Below are positions 24,532 through 32,330 of a DNA stretch of 35,319 nt, one piece after another. The translations under genes and the position numbers were made by a program. The notes beneath the pieces are model-generated. The model made no database searches and had not been told where the DNA came from. It was given only the letters and a program-made list of their open reading frames with translations. This DNA is from CAIKOD01 sp035505975. Lineage in GTDB: Archaea; Halobacteriota; Methanomicrobia; Methanomicrobiales; Methanospirillaceae. The stretch covers positions 1 through 35,319 of the forward strand of contig DATJQJ010000050.1 in NCBI GenBank assembly GCA_035505975.1, given 5' to 3'. How positions within the stretch are numbered: position 1 is the stretch's first letter; the number at the start of each line of letters is the position of its first letter.

Positions 24532-25782
24532 TCAGACCTCACGTGGATCGGTAATTTCGCCAAATAACGCGCTGGCAGCTGCCGTGGCCGGCGAACACAA
24601 GTATACCGACGCCGCTGTGCTCCCCTGCCGCCCCCGGAAATTCCTGTTTGATGTGGACAGGGATACTTCCCCCGGAGCGAGGAGACCGAAAGCCCCGCCC
24701 ATGCAGGGACCGCAGCATGGCGCTTCGACCAGTGCCCCGGCTTCAACGAACCGTTCGATAAGTCCGGCCCGGAGGGTTTTCAGATATTCCTGCCTCGATG
24801 CAGGAATAATAATGACGCGGACTTTATCTGAGAACTTCCGGTTCCCCAGTACTTCCGCGACATCGCGGAAATCCTCGTAACGCCCGTTGGTGCAGGACCC
24901 GATGAATACCTGGTCTACTGGTGTCCCGGCAACTCTGGTAACGTCCACACCGAGGTCAACGTTATGGGGCACTGCAACCTGTGGGGCGAGTCCTGCAGCG
25001 TCGTACTCCCGGCTCTCGCAATAGTCCGCACCGGCATCGCTCGAAAGTTCGAACGGCGTAATATCGCGGACCTTACCGATATAATCCCAGGTAATAGCAT
25101 CGGGAGGGCAAATCCCTGCCTTCGCCCCCATCTCGATAGCCATATTGCAGCAGGTCATCCTGCCGGCCATATCCATTGATGTAATCACCTCGCCGGTGAA
25201 TTCCAGTGCTTTGTAAGTTGCCCCGTCGGCACCGATATCTGCAGCAATGGCAAGGATCAGATCCTTGGGTCCGACACGGTGATCGAATCTGCCCCTGGTC
25301 ATTATTTTTATGGTCTCCGGAACCCTGAAGTAAAGGGCCCCGAATTTCAGGGCAAATCCCATGTCGGTCGAACCTATCCCCGTTGCGAAGGCCCCCCCTG
25401 CTCCATACATGCAGGTGTGGGAGTCTGCACCGACAACAATCTCACCGGGAGCGGCCTTCCCCATTTCCATTGTTACCTGGTGACATACCCCCTCCCTGAT
25501 ATCATAGTTATGGATATGCTGTTCCTTGGCAAATTTTCGCATAAAAACCTGGTTTTCCGCGGCTTCTATTGAATCTGCAGGGATCTGGTGGTCGAAAAGC
25601 ATCGTCACCCTTTCCGGGTTGTCCACCTGTTTCCCTCCCATCTCATAAAATTTCTTTATGGCGAGAGGACCGGTAATATCATGTATCATGGCATTGTCGA
25701 TGGGTGCCATGACCACGTCACCTGCCGATACCTGTTTTTGGCATTTCCTTGAGAAGATCTTCTCAACTATTGTACTTGCCAT
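24532..25782 (-). CDS. leuC: 3-isopropylmalate dehydratase large subunit
   Basis: Fe-S catalytic subunit that isomerises 2- to 3-isopropylmalate with LeuD. The [4Fe-4S] ligands are in FIGSCTNGR and APCCGPCMGG, with VGADSHTCMYGAGGAFATGIGSTD in the middle, all typical of the archaeal LeuC/HacA group. I choose ATG 25782 (416 aa, MASTIVEKIFSRKC), which has GGTG six bases upstream; ATG 25794 would add four residues. First gene of leuC-leuD-leuB; leuA is not in the window. Confidence 0.9.
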   Translation of the reverse strand: MASTIVEKIFSRKCQKQVSAGDVVMAPIDNAMIHDITGPLAIKKFYEMGGKQVDNPERVTMLFDHQIPADSIEAAENQVFMRKFAKEQHIHNYDIREGVCHQVTMEMGKAAPGEIVVGADSHTCMYGAGGAFATGIGSTDMGFALKFGALYFRVPETIKIMTRGRFDHRVGPKDLILAIAADIGADGATYKALEFTGEVITSMDMAGRMTCCNMAIEMGAKAGICPPDAITWDYIGKVRDITPFELSSDAGADYCESREYDAAGLAPQVAVPHNVDLGVDVTRVAGTPVDQVFIGSCTNGRYEDFRDVAEVLGNRKFSDKVRVIIIPASRQEYLKTLRAGLIERFVEAGALVEAPCCGPCMGGAFGLLAPGEVSLSTSNRNFRGRQGSTAASVYLCSPATAAASALFGEITDPREV

Positions 25783-25812
25783 GCTAAACACCATAGTATT
25801 GGATGTTTAGGA

Positions 25813-25821
25813 TATACGAGT
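25813..25821 (-). promoter_or_regulatory. TATA-like element of leuC
   Basis: Minus-strand CGTATATCC, about 31-40 bases upstream of ATG 25782. The intergenic space 25822-26011 holds no gene; it separates divergent leuC and the SIMPL gene. Confidence 0.4.
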
Positions 25822-26011
25822 TTGCGTGACGGTACCGGAACAATATGATTGATTTTCCGGGTATTCTGCAGCGAACAGACGGTGAAAAATCAGATGGTTG
25901 GATAAATAGCAAATGATCGGCGTCCGACAAAAAATCTGACCTGGTTTATGGTTATTTCAGGGTAAGTATTCCGCGCACCAGATTTACTGCGGTATTTTTC
26001 ACAGTCACGAG

Positions 26012-26020
26012 AAAATATAT
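26012..26020 (+). promoter_or_regulatory. TATA box of the SIMPL gene
   Basis: aaaatatat lies 26-34 bases before ATG 26046, giving a predicted transcription start within a few bases of the start codon. No ribosome site is seen, consistent with a leaderless or near-leaderless mRNA. Confidence 0.55.
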
Positions 26021-26045
26021 CCGCTCAACAGGTTACATTAAGTCC

Positions 26046-26798
26046 ATGAAAGAAGAAAGCCAGCGAGTGTTGATGGGTCTTGCCATCGTTGCAATTCTTG
26101 CAGTGGTATTCTTCGGGAGTGCCGCTGGTGCCGCCAGCACTGATTCATCCCAATCGAGCGTGATTACCAGTACCGCTACGGGAGAACTTTTAGTGAATCC
26201 CGACCAGGTTGAGATCTCGGTTGCAGTGCAGACCCAGAACCCCGACGTGAAAATTGCCCAGTCCGACAATGCCCGGATTATGAGTCAGGTGATGGGTGCC
26301 CTGACAAATGCGGGTATTCCTGATGACAAGTTAAAAACTTCCGGATACAGCATCTATCCGGTGTACAACGACAACACAAATCCGTTTGCCCAAAATATAA
26401 AATATTACCAGGTAACAAATACCCTCGTCATTACCCTTAACGACACGTCGAAGACAGGCGATATCATCGATCTCTGCGTTGCCAATGGCGCAAACGAGGT
26501 CAATTCCGTAGCATTTTCCCTGACCCCCGAAACGGAGCAGTATTACAGGAGTCAGGCTTTGACGAAGGCAGTCCAGCAGACGAGGGCAGATGCCGATGCA
26601 ACAGCTGCCGCGATGGGAGTCAATATCACCGGCGTTCATGATGCCGTGATAGGAAGCAGCCTGCCGCCCGTTGTTTACGACACTACCCTGTTGTCCAAAT
26701 CCTTTGCCGCAGGTGCGGTGCCCGCGCCGACAACACCGGTCAGCCCGGGACAATTAACCGTTTCTGCCAGCGTGACCGTCAGTTATCTGTTTGCGTAG
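26046..26798 (+). CDS. Secreted SIMPL domain protein (DUF541)
   Basis: A 250-residue exported protein. A signal peptide is clear: charged MKEESQR, a hydrophobic stretch LMGLAIVAILAVVFFGSAAG (residues 9-28), and a likely cleavage after AGA. The mature part has the SIMPL/DUF541 pattern: ITSTATGELLVNPDQVEISVAVQTQNPDV, then SQVMGALTNAGIPDDKLKTSGYSIYPVY, and ALTKAVQQTRADADATAAAMGV. Family members form periplasmic or surface oligomers of unsettled function (stress protection, kinase-signalling names are historical). Monocistronic, with its own TATA box and a terminator-like hairpin downstream. Confidence 0.88.
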   Translation: MKEESQRVLMGLAIVAILAVVFFGSAAGAASTDSSQSSVITSTATGELLVNPDQVEISVAVQTQNPDVKIAQSDNARIMSQVMGALTNAGIPDDKLKTSGYSIYPVYNDNTNPFAQNIKYYQVTNTLVITLNDTSKTGDIIDLCVANGANEVNSVAFSLTPETEQYYRSQALTKAVQQTRADADATAAAMGVNITGVHDAVIGSSLPPVVYDTTLLSKSFAAGAVPAPTTPVSPGQLTVSASVTVSYLFA

Positions 26799-26802
26799 GC
26801 AC

Positions 26803-26825
26803 AGATTTTTCACTGAATCTTTTTA
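26803..26825 (+). terminator. Hairpin plus T-run after the SIMPL gene
   Basis: agatt (26803-26807) pairs with aatct (26816-26820), followed by ttttatt. It begins five bases after the stop codon. Confidence 0.5.
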
Positions 26826-27158
26826 TTGAGCGGTATGGCAGAGGGCAGTCCGCACGGTCCATACATCCAACCATCGCAAAATATCATAAAAAGACCCCTG
26901 TTGTGCCGCGAAGGAGTCTTTTACATCGATACCGGTAAAAAATTATTTTTTTATTGACTAGTTTACCTCAGCTGCGAGGACTCTCCTCCCTCATCATGGA
27001 ACCCTGATCGCAATCCGGCATTTTGTGTTTCTTTCAGGTTTCCTTGCATGGTCCGGATAGATATCTGGATAGACCTGAGTAGTCTCCCATAATGTGCAGC
27101 GTGTGCCCGTTTAAGAATCATTTTAATTATTGGTACCCTACTTAACACTGAAATTTTA
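26826..27158. other. Intergenic region with an unexplained hairpin
   Basis: About 330 bp without a convincing gene. aaaagac (26889-26895) pairs with gtctttt (26916-26922), and the pairing extends inward through CCT/AGG with one mismatch. A run of tattttttta follows near 26944-26952. ttttaattatt (27121-27131) is a plausible TATA box for the nusA-like gene, 28 bases before its ATG. The middle could hold a small RNA, but nothing is recognised. Confidence 0.4.
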
Positions 27159-27605
27159 ATGGATCGAAATATCGGGTTTAAAGAGAGAAGATATATAGAA
27201 GAGCTAAGAATCCTTACCAAATCCACTGCCCTTGATTGTGTTATCGACGAACGGTTCTCGAGAGTGATATACGTGATACGCCCGGGTGACATGGGGCTTG
27301 CCATCGGAAAAAAAGGTGAAAATATCAGGCGCATGCAAAATGTACTGGGCAAACGTATAGAAATGGTTGAAAGTGCGGAAGATCCGGAATCGTTCATCAG
27401 GAACATATTCAGACCTGCAGAGATCGAAAAAATTAGCGGTCTCGCCGAAGGATCGCCTGTCACCGTATTCCTTAAGAAGAGAGCGGATCTGGGCATCGCA
27501 ATCGGCAGGGGAGGGTGCAATATCGAGAAAGCAAGGATATTATTGAAACGCTTTTTCGGGTACGATATCGGTGAGGTGCTCTCAGGAGATGGTAATGTTG
27601 AATAA
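27159..27605 (+). CDS. nusA: Archaeal NusA-like transcription factor (two KH domains)
   Basis: A 148-residue RNA-binding protein of the archaeal NusA type, which lacks the N-terminal and S1 domains of bacterial NusA. Two KH GxxG loops are visible: LAIGKKGENIRRMQ (about 48-61) and IAIGRGGCNIEKAR (about 113-126). It probably binds nascent RNA and affects elongation or termination. In many archaea the gene sits in the rpoH-rpoB/rps12 cluster; here it is paired with hisE. ATG 27159 has no ribosome site and a TATA-like stretch 28 bases upstream, so the mRNA is probably near-leaderless. Confidence 0.88.
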   Translation: MDRNIGFKERRYIEELRILTKSTALDCVIDERFSRVIYVIRPGDMGLAIGKKGENIRRMQNVLGKRIEMVESAEDPESFIRNIFRPAEIEKISGLAEGSPVTVFLKKRADLGIAIGRGGCNIEKARILLKRFFGYDIGEVLSGDGNVE

Positions 27606-27891
27606 CACGGATTTACTGGGTGAATTATATGCCGTGATCGATGACCGTTTCAATAACCCAAGACCAGGGTCTTACGTGACAAGTCTTGTCGCCGATAAAA
27701 AAGGGATCGATCGGATACTTGAAAAAATAGGGGAAGAGTCCACGGAATTCATTATTGCGGTGAAGAACGGCAATCATGCGAGGACGAGGGAAGAAGCCGC
27801 CGATCTTCTTTTTCACCTGCTCGTTGCGATGAGGGCGGCAGGGATCAGCCTCGATGACCTTACAGAGGAGCTCAGGGAAAGGAGAAAATAA
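27595..27891 (+). CDS. hisE: Phosphoribosyl-ATP pyrophosphatase
   Basis: Second step of histidine synthesis, hydrolysing phosphoribosyl-ATP to phosphoribosyl-AMP and pyrophosphate. The 98-residue all-alpha NTP pyrophosphatase has SYVTSLVADKKGIDRILEKIGEESTEFIIAVKN and REEAADLLFHLLVAM, in which the EEStE and EEAADL acidic residues bind Mg2+. The ATG at 27595 is preceded by GGAG (27585-27588) six bases upstream and overlaps nusA by 11 bases. The other histidine genes are not in the window. Confidence 0.93.
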   Translation: MLNNTDLLGELYAVIDDRFNNPRPGSYVTSLVADKKGIDRILEKIGEESTEFIIAVKNGNHARTREEAADLLFHLLVAMRAAGISLDDLTEELRERRK

Positions 27892-27925
27892 TTTCTGGTA
27901 ATGGTTAAAATCTTTTTTTTTGAAA

Positions 27926-28177
27926 TTAAATTTTTTGATTCTGCAAATCTCCAATGCCCTTATGTTGCTGACACTCTTTTATGAACTTGAGATAATCTGG
28001 CGCTACCGGGGCTCCGCCCTGACGGGGGAGACCCGGTTGGGACAGGACTGCATCGGCACGTTGTAAAGGCAGGGGAGATTCGGGAAGATATAAAAGCATC
28101 CAGAACTCGTAGTGCAGATGTAAGTTTTCAATCACCCTGCCGCGAACGTTTTCAAAAGTGTGTGTTATCACCTTCAT
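27926..28177 (-). CDS. Possible small ORF, or non-coding element
   Basis: An 83-codon frame downstream of the nuclease-family gene, starting at ATG 28177 (a TTG at 28225 overlaps the upstream stop as TTGA). It is not recognised. Its C-terminal part (AVLSQPGLPRQGGAPVAPDY) coincides with the dispersed 60-bp element (copy B), which argues that the DNA or RNA rather than the peptide may be what is conserved. Coding status is doubtful; the strand and extent follow the open frame only. Confidence 0.25.
   Translation of the reverse strand: MKVITHTFENVRGRVIENLHLHYEFWMLLYLPESPLPLQRADAVLSQPGLPRQGGAPVAPDYLKFIKECQQHKGIGDLQNQKI
27991..28051. repeat. Dispersed element, copy B
   Basis: Contains the 17-base block shared with copy A at 28035-28051. 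Upstream it is GC-rich and strongly self-complementary: ccggg (28006-28010) pairs with cccgg (28032-28036), and inside it ctcc (28012-28015) with ggag (28027-28030). It stands out from its AT-rich surroundings. Confidence 0.5.
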
Positions 28178-28221
28178 AACACAATGTATCGGTTGGACCA
28201 ATTCGTAAAAGATCCCGGACT

Positions 28222-28680
28222 TCAATGGTTCAGGTAGGAATTCAGCCCGACGAATTTGGGAAGATCATCAGGCCTTACGGATGAGGATATGATAACCGAT
28301 TGATCGAGGAATATGTTCGCATCGCACCGTATTGCCACGGCTATACCGTCGCTTGGCCTGCAATCGAGTTCTTCTTCGCAATCGCCATGAACGAGCACCA
28401 TCTTTGCGTAAAAGACGCCCTCGTCAAGGGCGTCTATGGTAAGGGCCTTCATGATGGTCCCACAACGGTTCAGGAGATCGACGAAAAGGTCGTGGGTGAG
28501 GGGTCTCGGAGCGATCTCATGGTTCAGGGCGTTGTTAATGGAGACCGCTTCCCAGAGACCGATGAAAATCGGAATGCAGGCGTCTTCACCGATATCGAGG
28601 ATTACAGCAGGGACAGGGCCTCCTGCCGATAATGCGACGAACACCCCCCTGACCTGGCACTGCACCTGCTCCATCGACAT
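28222..28680 (-). CDS. Bifunctional nuclease family protein (DUF151)
   Basis: A 152-residue BFN/DUF151 protein. The pattern PAVILDIGEDACIPIFIGLWEAVSINNALNHEIAPRPLTHDLFVDLL and the LDCRPSDGIAVAIRCDANIF segment (normally RPSDAIALA) are the family signature. Plant and bacterial relatives have been reported to have nuclease activity; the archaeal function is not established. Starts ATG 28680 or 28674, with little ribosome-site signal. The DUF357 gene ends 55 bases upstream on the same strand, so they are probably co-transcribed with dphB. Confidence 0.85.
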   Translation of the reverse strand: MSMEQVQCQVRGVFVALSAGGPVPAVILDIGEDACIPIFIGLWEAVSINNALNHEIAPRPLTHDLFVDLLNRCGTIMKALTIDALDEGVFYAKMVLVHGDCEEELDCRPSDGIAVAIRCDANIFLDQSVIISSSVRPDDLPKFVGLNSYLNH

Positions 28681-28735
28681 GTGATCGATCTCTTGTGCTG
28701 ATAAGGGTTAGTACCGGTCGGCGATCTGACCCAGT

Positions 28736-29305
28736 TCAAATCGCGAATAACTCCCTGCCCGATGTAATGCTGATAAGTCCTACCCTCAGTGCTGCATCCA
28801 GCCAGCCATGACCGTAGCTGAAACAACATAAGGCATTATTGAACCGGTCGTCACCAAGAAACCATCTCCCTCCCTGCAGGTGGGCCTGCGCAACGGCGAT
28901 GACACGCAGTCCTCCCTCGTACCAGGAGATGCCGGGTTCTGCCGAAGGCCGGCATGCTTCACAGGCAGATTTTAACAGGCGACCGTACCGAATCGTCTTC
29001 TCCTGGAGGTGTCCGGAGAGAACCTGACCGAGATCTTCTTCCTCAAGAAGGATCCTGCAGGGAGATTTCTGTTCGAACAGTCCAACAAAGAAACCCGCGT
29101 CTATCCAGCCAGCGGCATAGGCGAAGCTCGCGAGGGCGTTCACCCGGTCGCCTTCGCGGAGGAAATGATCGCCATCCTCCAGGTAACACCTGATGAGCTG
29201 GCAGATCTCAGTCCTGGCCTTGTTCACAAGAGTTGGTTTTTGGGTCTCTTCCGGGAAATAACAAAAGAAATCCCCGAGTTCGTTCCTGTATCGTTCAATC
29301 TTCAT
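28736..29305 (-). CDS. DUF357 protein with a tandem duplication
   Basis: A 189-residue helical protein. Two copies of the DUF357 pattern are visible: DGDHFLREGDRVNALASFAYAAGWIDAGFFVGL (about residues 43-75) and GGRWFLGDDRFNNALCCFSYGHGWLDAALRVGL (about 143-175). Single-domain DUF357 proteins of archaea have one. Function unknown. ATG 29305 is used; the frame extends three codons further to a TTG. It overlaps the end of dphB by 11 bases, suggesting coupling. Confidence 0.78.
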   Translation of the reverse strand: MKIERYRNELGDFFCYFPEETQKPTLVNKARTEICQLIRCYLEDGDHFLREGDRVNALASFAYAAGWIDAGFFVGLFEQKSPCRILLEEEDLGQVLSGHLQEKTIRYGRLLKSACEACRPSAEPGISWYEGGLRVIAVAQAHLQGGRWFLGDDRFNNALCCFSYGHGWLDAALRVGLISITSGRELFAI

Positions 29306-30053
29306 AATGCGCAAATAGTTTCAGGTATTCGTGTTCCATGACATGAAACTCTCCCGGTATCGTCAATATATGGAGCGGCCCCCCGAAATCGGTCTCCAAT
29401 AACTTCTTCGCACCTCCGGCAACAACCAGGGGCTCTTCAGATCCGGCCCTGGCGATCCCGATATAACAGGGGATGGTAAAGCCAAGACGACACGTCAAAT
29501 CCTCGAGGATCCCGACCGCGTCATGGACCGTCATGTAGCGGTTTTTCTGGATATCGAGGAAGACGATGGTGTGGAGCGATTCGCCAAGATTTCTCCGAAT
29601 TACCTCGGCCGGGGTAACCGGGCACCAGCTGCCATGGGGGAACGGGAGCGAGCATGATTTTCCAAAACGGTAATTCTGAAGGCCGGTCAGGCCTGAAACC
29701 GCCGATATAATGGATGAACCATGGATGATACGGGTGGTTATCCCTTCTTCTGCAGCCCTGATCCTGAGATCGATATGGGTGGTCGAGACCATCGGATCGC
29801 CCCCGGTGAGAAAGGCAACTTCTTCCCTCTTTGAGAGGTCGAGGATCGTCCGGGGATCGGTTTCAACGTCCTCGCGCGATAATGGGATGATGGCCTTTTC
29901 ATAGAGTGATTCCATCTTTTCAATGGTAGTCCCTGTCAGACACGATGTGTAACACTCGAGGAAGACGTGATCTGAAGACCTTATCTGTTGAAGGCCTTTT
30001 TCGGAAATATCCCGGTGGTCGTATAGCCCGAGGCCGATAAATGTCAGTGCCAT
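29295..30053 (-). CDS. dphB: Diphthine synthase
   Basis: S-adenosylmethionine-dependent methyltransferase that methylates the modified histidine of translation elongation factor 2 on the way to diphthamide. 252 residues with the tetrapyrrole-methylase fold: LTFIGLGLYDHRDISEKGLQQIRSSDHVFLECYTS, FLTGGDPMVSTTHIDLRIRA, and IIHGSSIISAVSGLTGLQNYRFG. The correct start is ATG 30053, with GGAGG four bases upstream (GGAGGCACG-ATG); the frame extends 21 codons further upstream only as non-conserved sequence. First gene of the minus-strand set dphB-DUF357-DUF151. Confidence 0.95.
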   Translation of the reverse strand: MALTFIGLGLYDHRDISEKGLQQIRSSDHVFLECYTSCLTGTTIEKMESLYEKAIIPLSREDVETDPRTILDLSKREEVAFLTGGDPMVSTTHIDLRIRAAEEGITTRIIHGSSIISAVSGLTGLQNYRFGKSCSLPFPHGSWCPVTPAEVIRRNLGESLHTIVFLDIQKNRYMTVHDAVGILEDLTCRLGFTIPCYIGIARAGSEEPLVVAGGAKKLLETDFGGPLHILTIPGEFHVMEHEYLKLFAHYED

Positions 30054-30146
30054 CGTGCCTCCTGCTTTTCTATCGCTCCGGGAAAACTCCGATATCCCGG
30101 AAAGGACAACGGGCACCAGACCGGTGACCGGTTAGGGGGAATATCT

Positions 30147-30650
30147 TCATTCTCCATCATGATTGCTGTCCTCTCCGGGTTCTGTCTCTTCACCGCGTCC
30201 GATCGATAGCTCTCCATTATATTCCCGCTCCGAACACAGCACGGTCAGACGGTTGACCTGTTCTCCACTCTGCAAACTGCTTCCCTGGTCGTCAAATGCC
30301 ACCAGGTTTACTATCGAAACAAGGTTCCCGTTTCGTATGACATAGAGACGTCGGAATGGCCAGTCGTCATCGATAGTAAAATCCCGGTCGTAATAACGTT
30401 CGCGTCCCAGTTCAAGCGTACAGTACCGGTCTCGCGCGACCTCAAGCAATACCTCCTGCATGTATCGCCTTATGTACCAGCGTAACTCGCTGGCAAGCGA
30501 AAGTGCGCATCCGATCGAGGCTACCGATACGCTGATCCCGCCAGGACATGACGCCGGGTGATAAAACCGGAGTATCCGGCGGGATGTTTCGGATGCAAGG
30601 AGCGTCTTATAAAGGTCCAGGCCGGTGCGCTGAAGGAAGAGTACATTCAT
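30147..30650 (-). CDS. Hypothetical protein
   Basis: A 167-residue protein that I do not recognise. It has an N-terminal hydrophobic and helical part (MNVLFLQRTGLDLYKTLLASETSRRILRFYHP), a central arginine/tyrosine-rich part (LRWYIRRYMQEVLLEVARDRY, GRERYYDRDF), and an acidic low-complexity tail (GRGEETEPGEDSNHDGE). No metal-binding motif or signal peptide is seen. The ATG at 30650 has a TATA-like TTTATTATT about 20-27 bases upstream (30669-30677), which supports expression. Separated from dphB by 93 bases. Confidence 0.6.
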   Translation of the reverse strand: MNVLFLQRTGLDLYKTLLASETSRRILRFYHPASCPGGISVSVASIGCALSLASELRWYIRRYMQEVLLEVARDRYCTLELGRERYYDRDFTIDDDWPFRRLYVIRNGNLVSIVNLVAFDDQGSSLQSGEQVNRLTVLCSEREYNGELSIGRGEETEPGEDSNHDGE

Positions 30651-31125
30651 CAGTCGTATTCATGGAATAATAAACCCGGCAGATTAAAAACCTGTCCGGA
30701 GTAGGTTGGGAAGTTCCTTTGGCACAATCGTTGTCTGAGAGACTTGTGGAAGTGCCTTTCAAAAAAAAAAACAAAAATTTTCCGGGTTCTGTAGAATTCT
30801 TCATATGGTCCCCAGGTGTAACATCCGACCGGGAGGGGTGGAACCTTCTCCCGGTCTTTCTACCATCAGACAGCCAATGGAAAAGGTCAATCCGGGATCG
30901 AAAAATTAATCGTTTCCCCCAAAGTTCCCGTCTCAACCAGGTGTTGTTGGTACCTTCGGGGAGAAAATCCGGATCGGAAGCCATCTCTATTTTCACAGAG
31001 GAGCACCACGGAATGAAATGATAGTGTAAAGATAGAATGCAGACAAAGTCAATTTCCGGTAAAAAAAGCGGATATCTTCATGTGACATTTGGGAAAAAAG
31101 AATCGGAATATTTTTTTGGATAATA
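30651..31125. other. Long intergenic region between PAN and the hypothetical gene
   Basis: About 475 bp. Open frames here have no recognisable motifs, and I do not accept them as genes. Downstream of PAN on the minus strand is a TTCTTTTTTCC terminator-like tract (about 31090-31101). A stable hairpin, ccgggag (30829-30835) with ctcccgg (30848-30854), sits in the middle, and an A-rich run lies at 30761-30778. A small RNA is possible but unsupported. Confidence 0.4.
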
Positions 31126-32286
31126 TCAGCTGTACATCCGCGAGTCGAATTCTGTTTCCATCATCACTTTCCTGACTGCCGCATGAAAATCTTCGGATCC
31201 GATGACATCTGCCTCTTTCCTGACGGCAATCATCCCTGCTTCGCGACAGATCGCCTGGAGCTCAGCACCGGTTGTCTCATCAGTCTGGTCCGCAATCTCT
31301 TCGAGCGATACCCCCGCGAGGGATAGTTTCGCCGAATGAATCCTGAGTATCTCTAGCCGTGCGTCCCGGTCCGGGAGCGGGATCTCGATAATCCGGTCGA
31401 ACCGTCCCGGTCGTAACAGTGCGGGGTCCAGCATATCGACCCGGTTTGTCGCGGCCATTATCCGCACATCGCCACGGTTATTGAACCCGTCCATCTCCGC
31501 AAGGAGCTGCATAAGGGTTCTCTGGACCTCTGCACTGCCCGATGTACCGTCGTTGGTCCGCGTGCTGCCTACGGCATCGATCTCATCAATAAATACGATG
31601 GACGGGGCCCTCTCGCGGGCGAGAGAAAACAACTCCCTGACCAGCTGGGCACCTTCCCCGATGTACTTGTGGACCAGTTCGCTCCCCGACATCCTTATGA
31701 ACGTCGCTTTTGCCTGATGGGCGACTGCCTTCGCAATCAGGGTTTTTCCCGTTCCCGGAGGGCCGTACAGCAGTATCCCCTTCGGCGGTTCAACACCGAT
31801 CTTCTCAAATATGTGGGGTTTTGTCAACGGATATTCGACCGATTCGCGGACTTCTTCGATCTCCTTCTGGAGGCCTCCTATCTGCTTGAAGGTGATGCTC
31901 GGGGATTCATCAAGCTCCATGACCCGTACCCGGGAATCAAACACGCTGCCGACGATTTTAACGATAGAAAGTGCATTATTTACCGCGACCCTTGTCCCTG
32001 GCTTCAGTTCTTTTCCAAGTTCTGCACCGACGTGGGTCAGGTATTCCTGGTTATTACCCTGCTGCCTGAGGTAGACCTCGCCATTTTCCAAAATATCGAT
32101 AACGACTGCGATAAAAAGGGGCATTCGCTTGAGCTGGGCATTTTCCCGCTTTATCTGGGTATTATCCCTGAGGAGTTCGTCATTCTTAATTTTTAATTCA
32201 AGGAGCTGGGCTTCGACCTCCTGAACCCTCAATTTCAGCTTGAGTTCCCCTTCATTAGCGGGGTTGTTAATGACGCTCTCTTCCAT
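31126..32286 (-). CDS. pan: Proteasome-activating nucleotidase PAN
   Basis: Hexameric AAA+ unfoldase that feeds substrates to the archaeal 20S proteasome. 386 residues from ATG 32286 (MEESVINN): an N-terminal coiled coil (about 14-56), an OB domain (about 58-125), Walker A LLYGPPGTGKTLIAKAV (173-188), Walker B VFIDEIDAVG (231-240), and the arginine-finger region LLRPGRFDRIIEIPLPDRDAR. It ends RMYS, a hydrophobic-Tyr-X (HbYX) tail that docks into the proteasome and opens its gate. The frame extends seven codons upstream, but a TATA box there favours 32286. The 20S subunits are not in the window. Confidence 0.95.
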   Translation of the reverse strand: MEESVINNPANEGELKLKLRVQEVEAQLLELKIKNDELLRDNTQIKRENAQLKRMPLFIAVVIDILENGEVYLRQQGNNQEYLTHVGAELGKELKPGTRVAVNNALSIVKIVGSVFDSRVRVMELDESPSITFKQIGGLQKEIEEVRESVEYPLTKPHIFEKIGVEPPKGILLYGPPGTGKTLIAKAVAHQAKATFIRMSGSELVHKYIGEGAQLVRELFSLARERAPSIVFIDEIDAVGSTRTNDGTSGSAEVQRTLMQLLAEMDGFNNRGDVRIMAATNRVDMLDPALLRPGRFDRIIEIPLPDRDARLEILRIHSAKLSLAGVSLEEIADQTDETTGAELQAICREAGMIAVRKEADVIGSEDFHAAVRKVMMETEFDSRMYS

Positions 32287-32330
32287 GTTACTAATATATC
32301 TCCGCATTCATACATATATCAGGTGCGTTT
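32287..32330. promoter_or_regulatory. Overlapping divergent promoters of pan and the phosphomevalonate dehydratase subunit
   Basis: The 44-bp gap holds two TATA boxes pointing apart: minus strand GATATATGTA (32320-32311), 25 bases before the pan ATG, and plus strand taatatatc (32292-32300), 31-39 bases before GTG 32331. Each box falls at about the other's predicted transcription start. AGGTG (32321-32325) five bases before the GTG is a ribosome site. Confidence 0.6.

Noticed and set aside
30607..31021. Open frames on both strands in the gap between the hypothetical gene and pan
   Set aside because: They overlap a neighbouring gene or each other, have irregular composition, and contain the promoter and terminator tracts.
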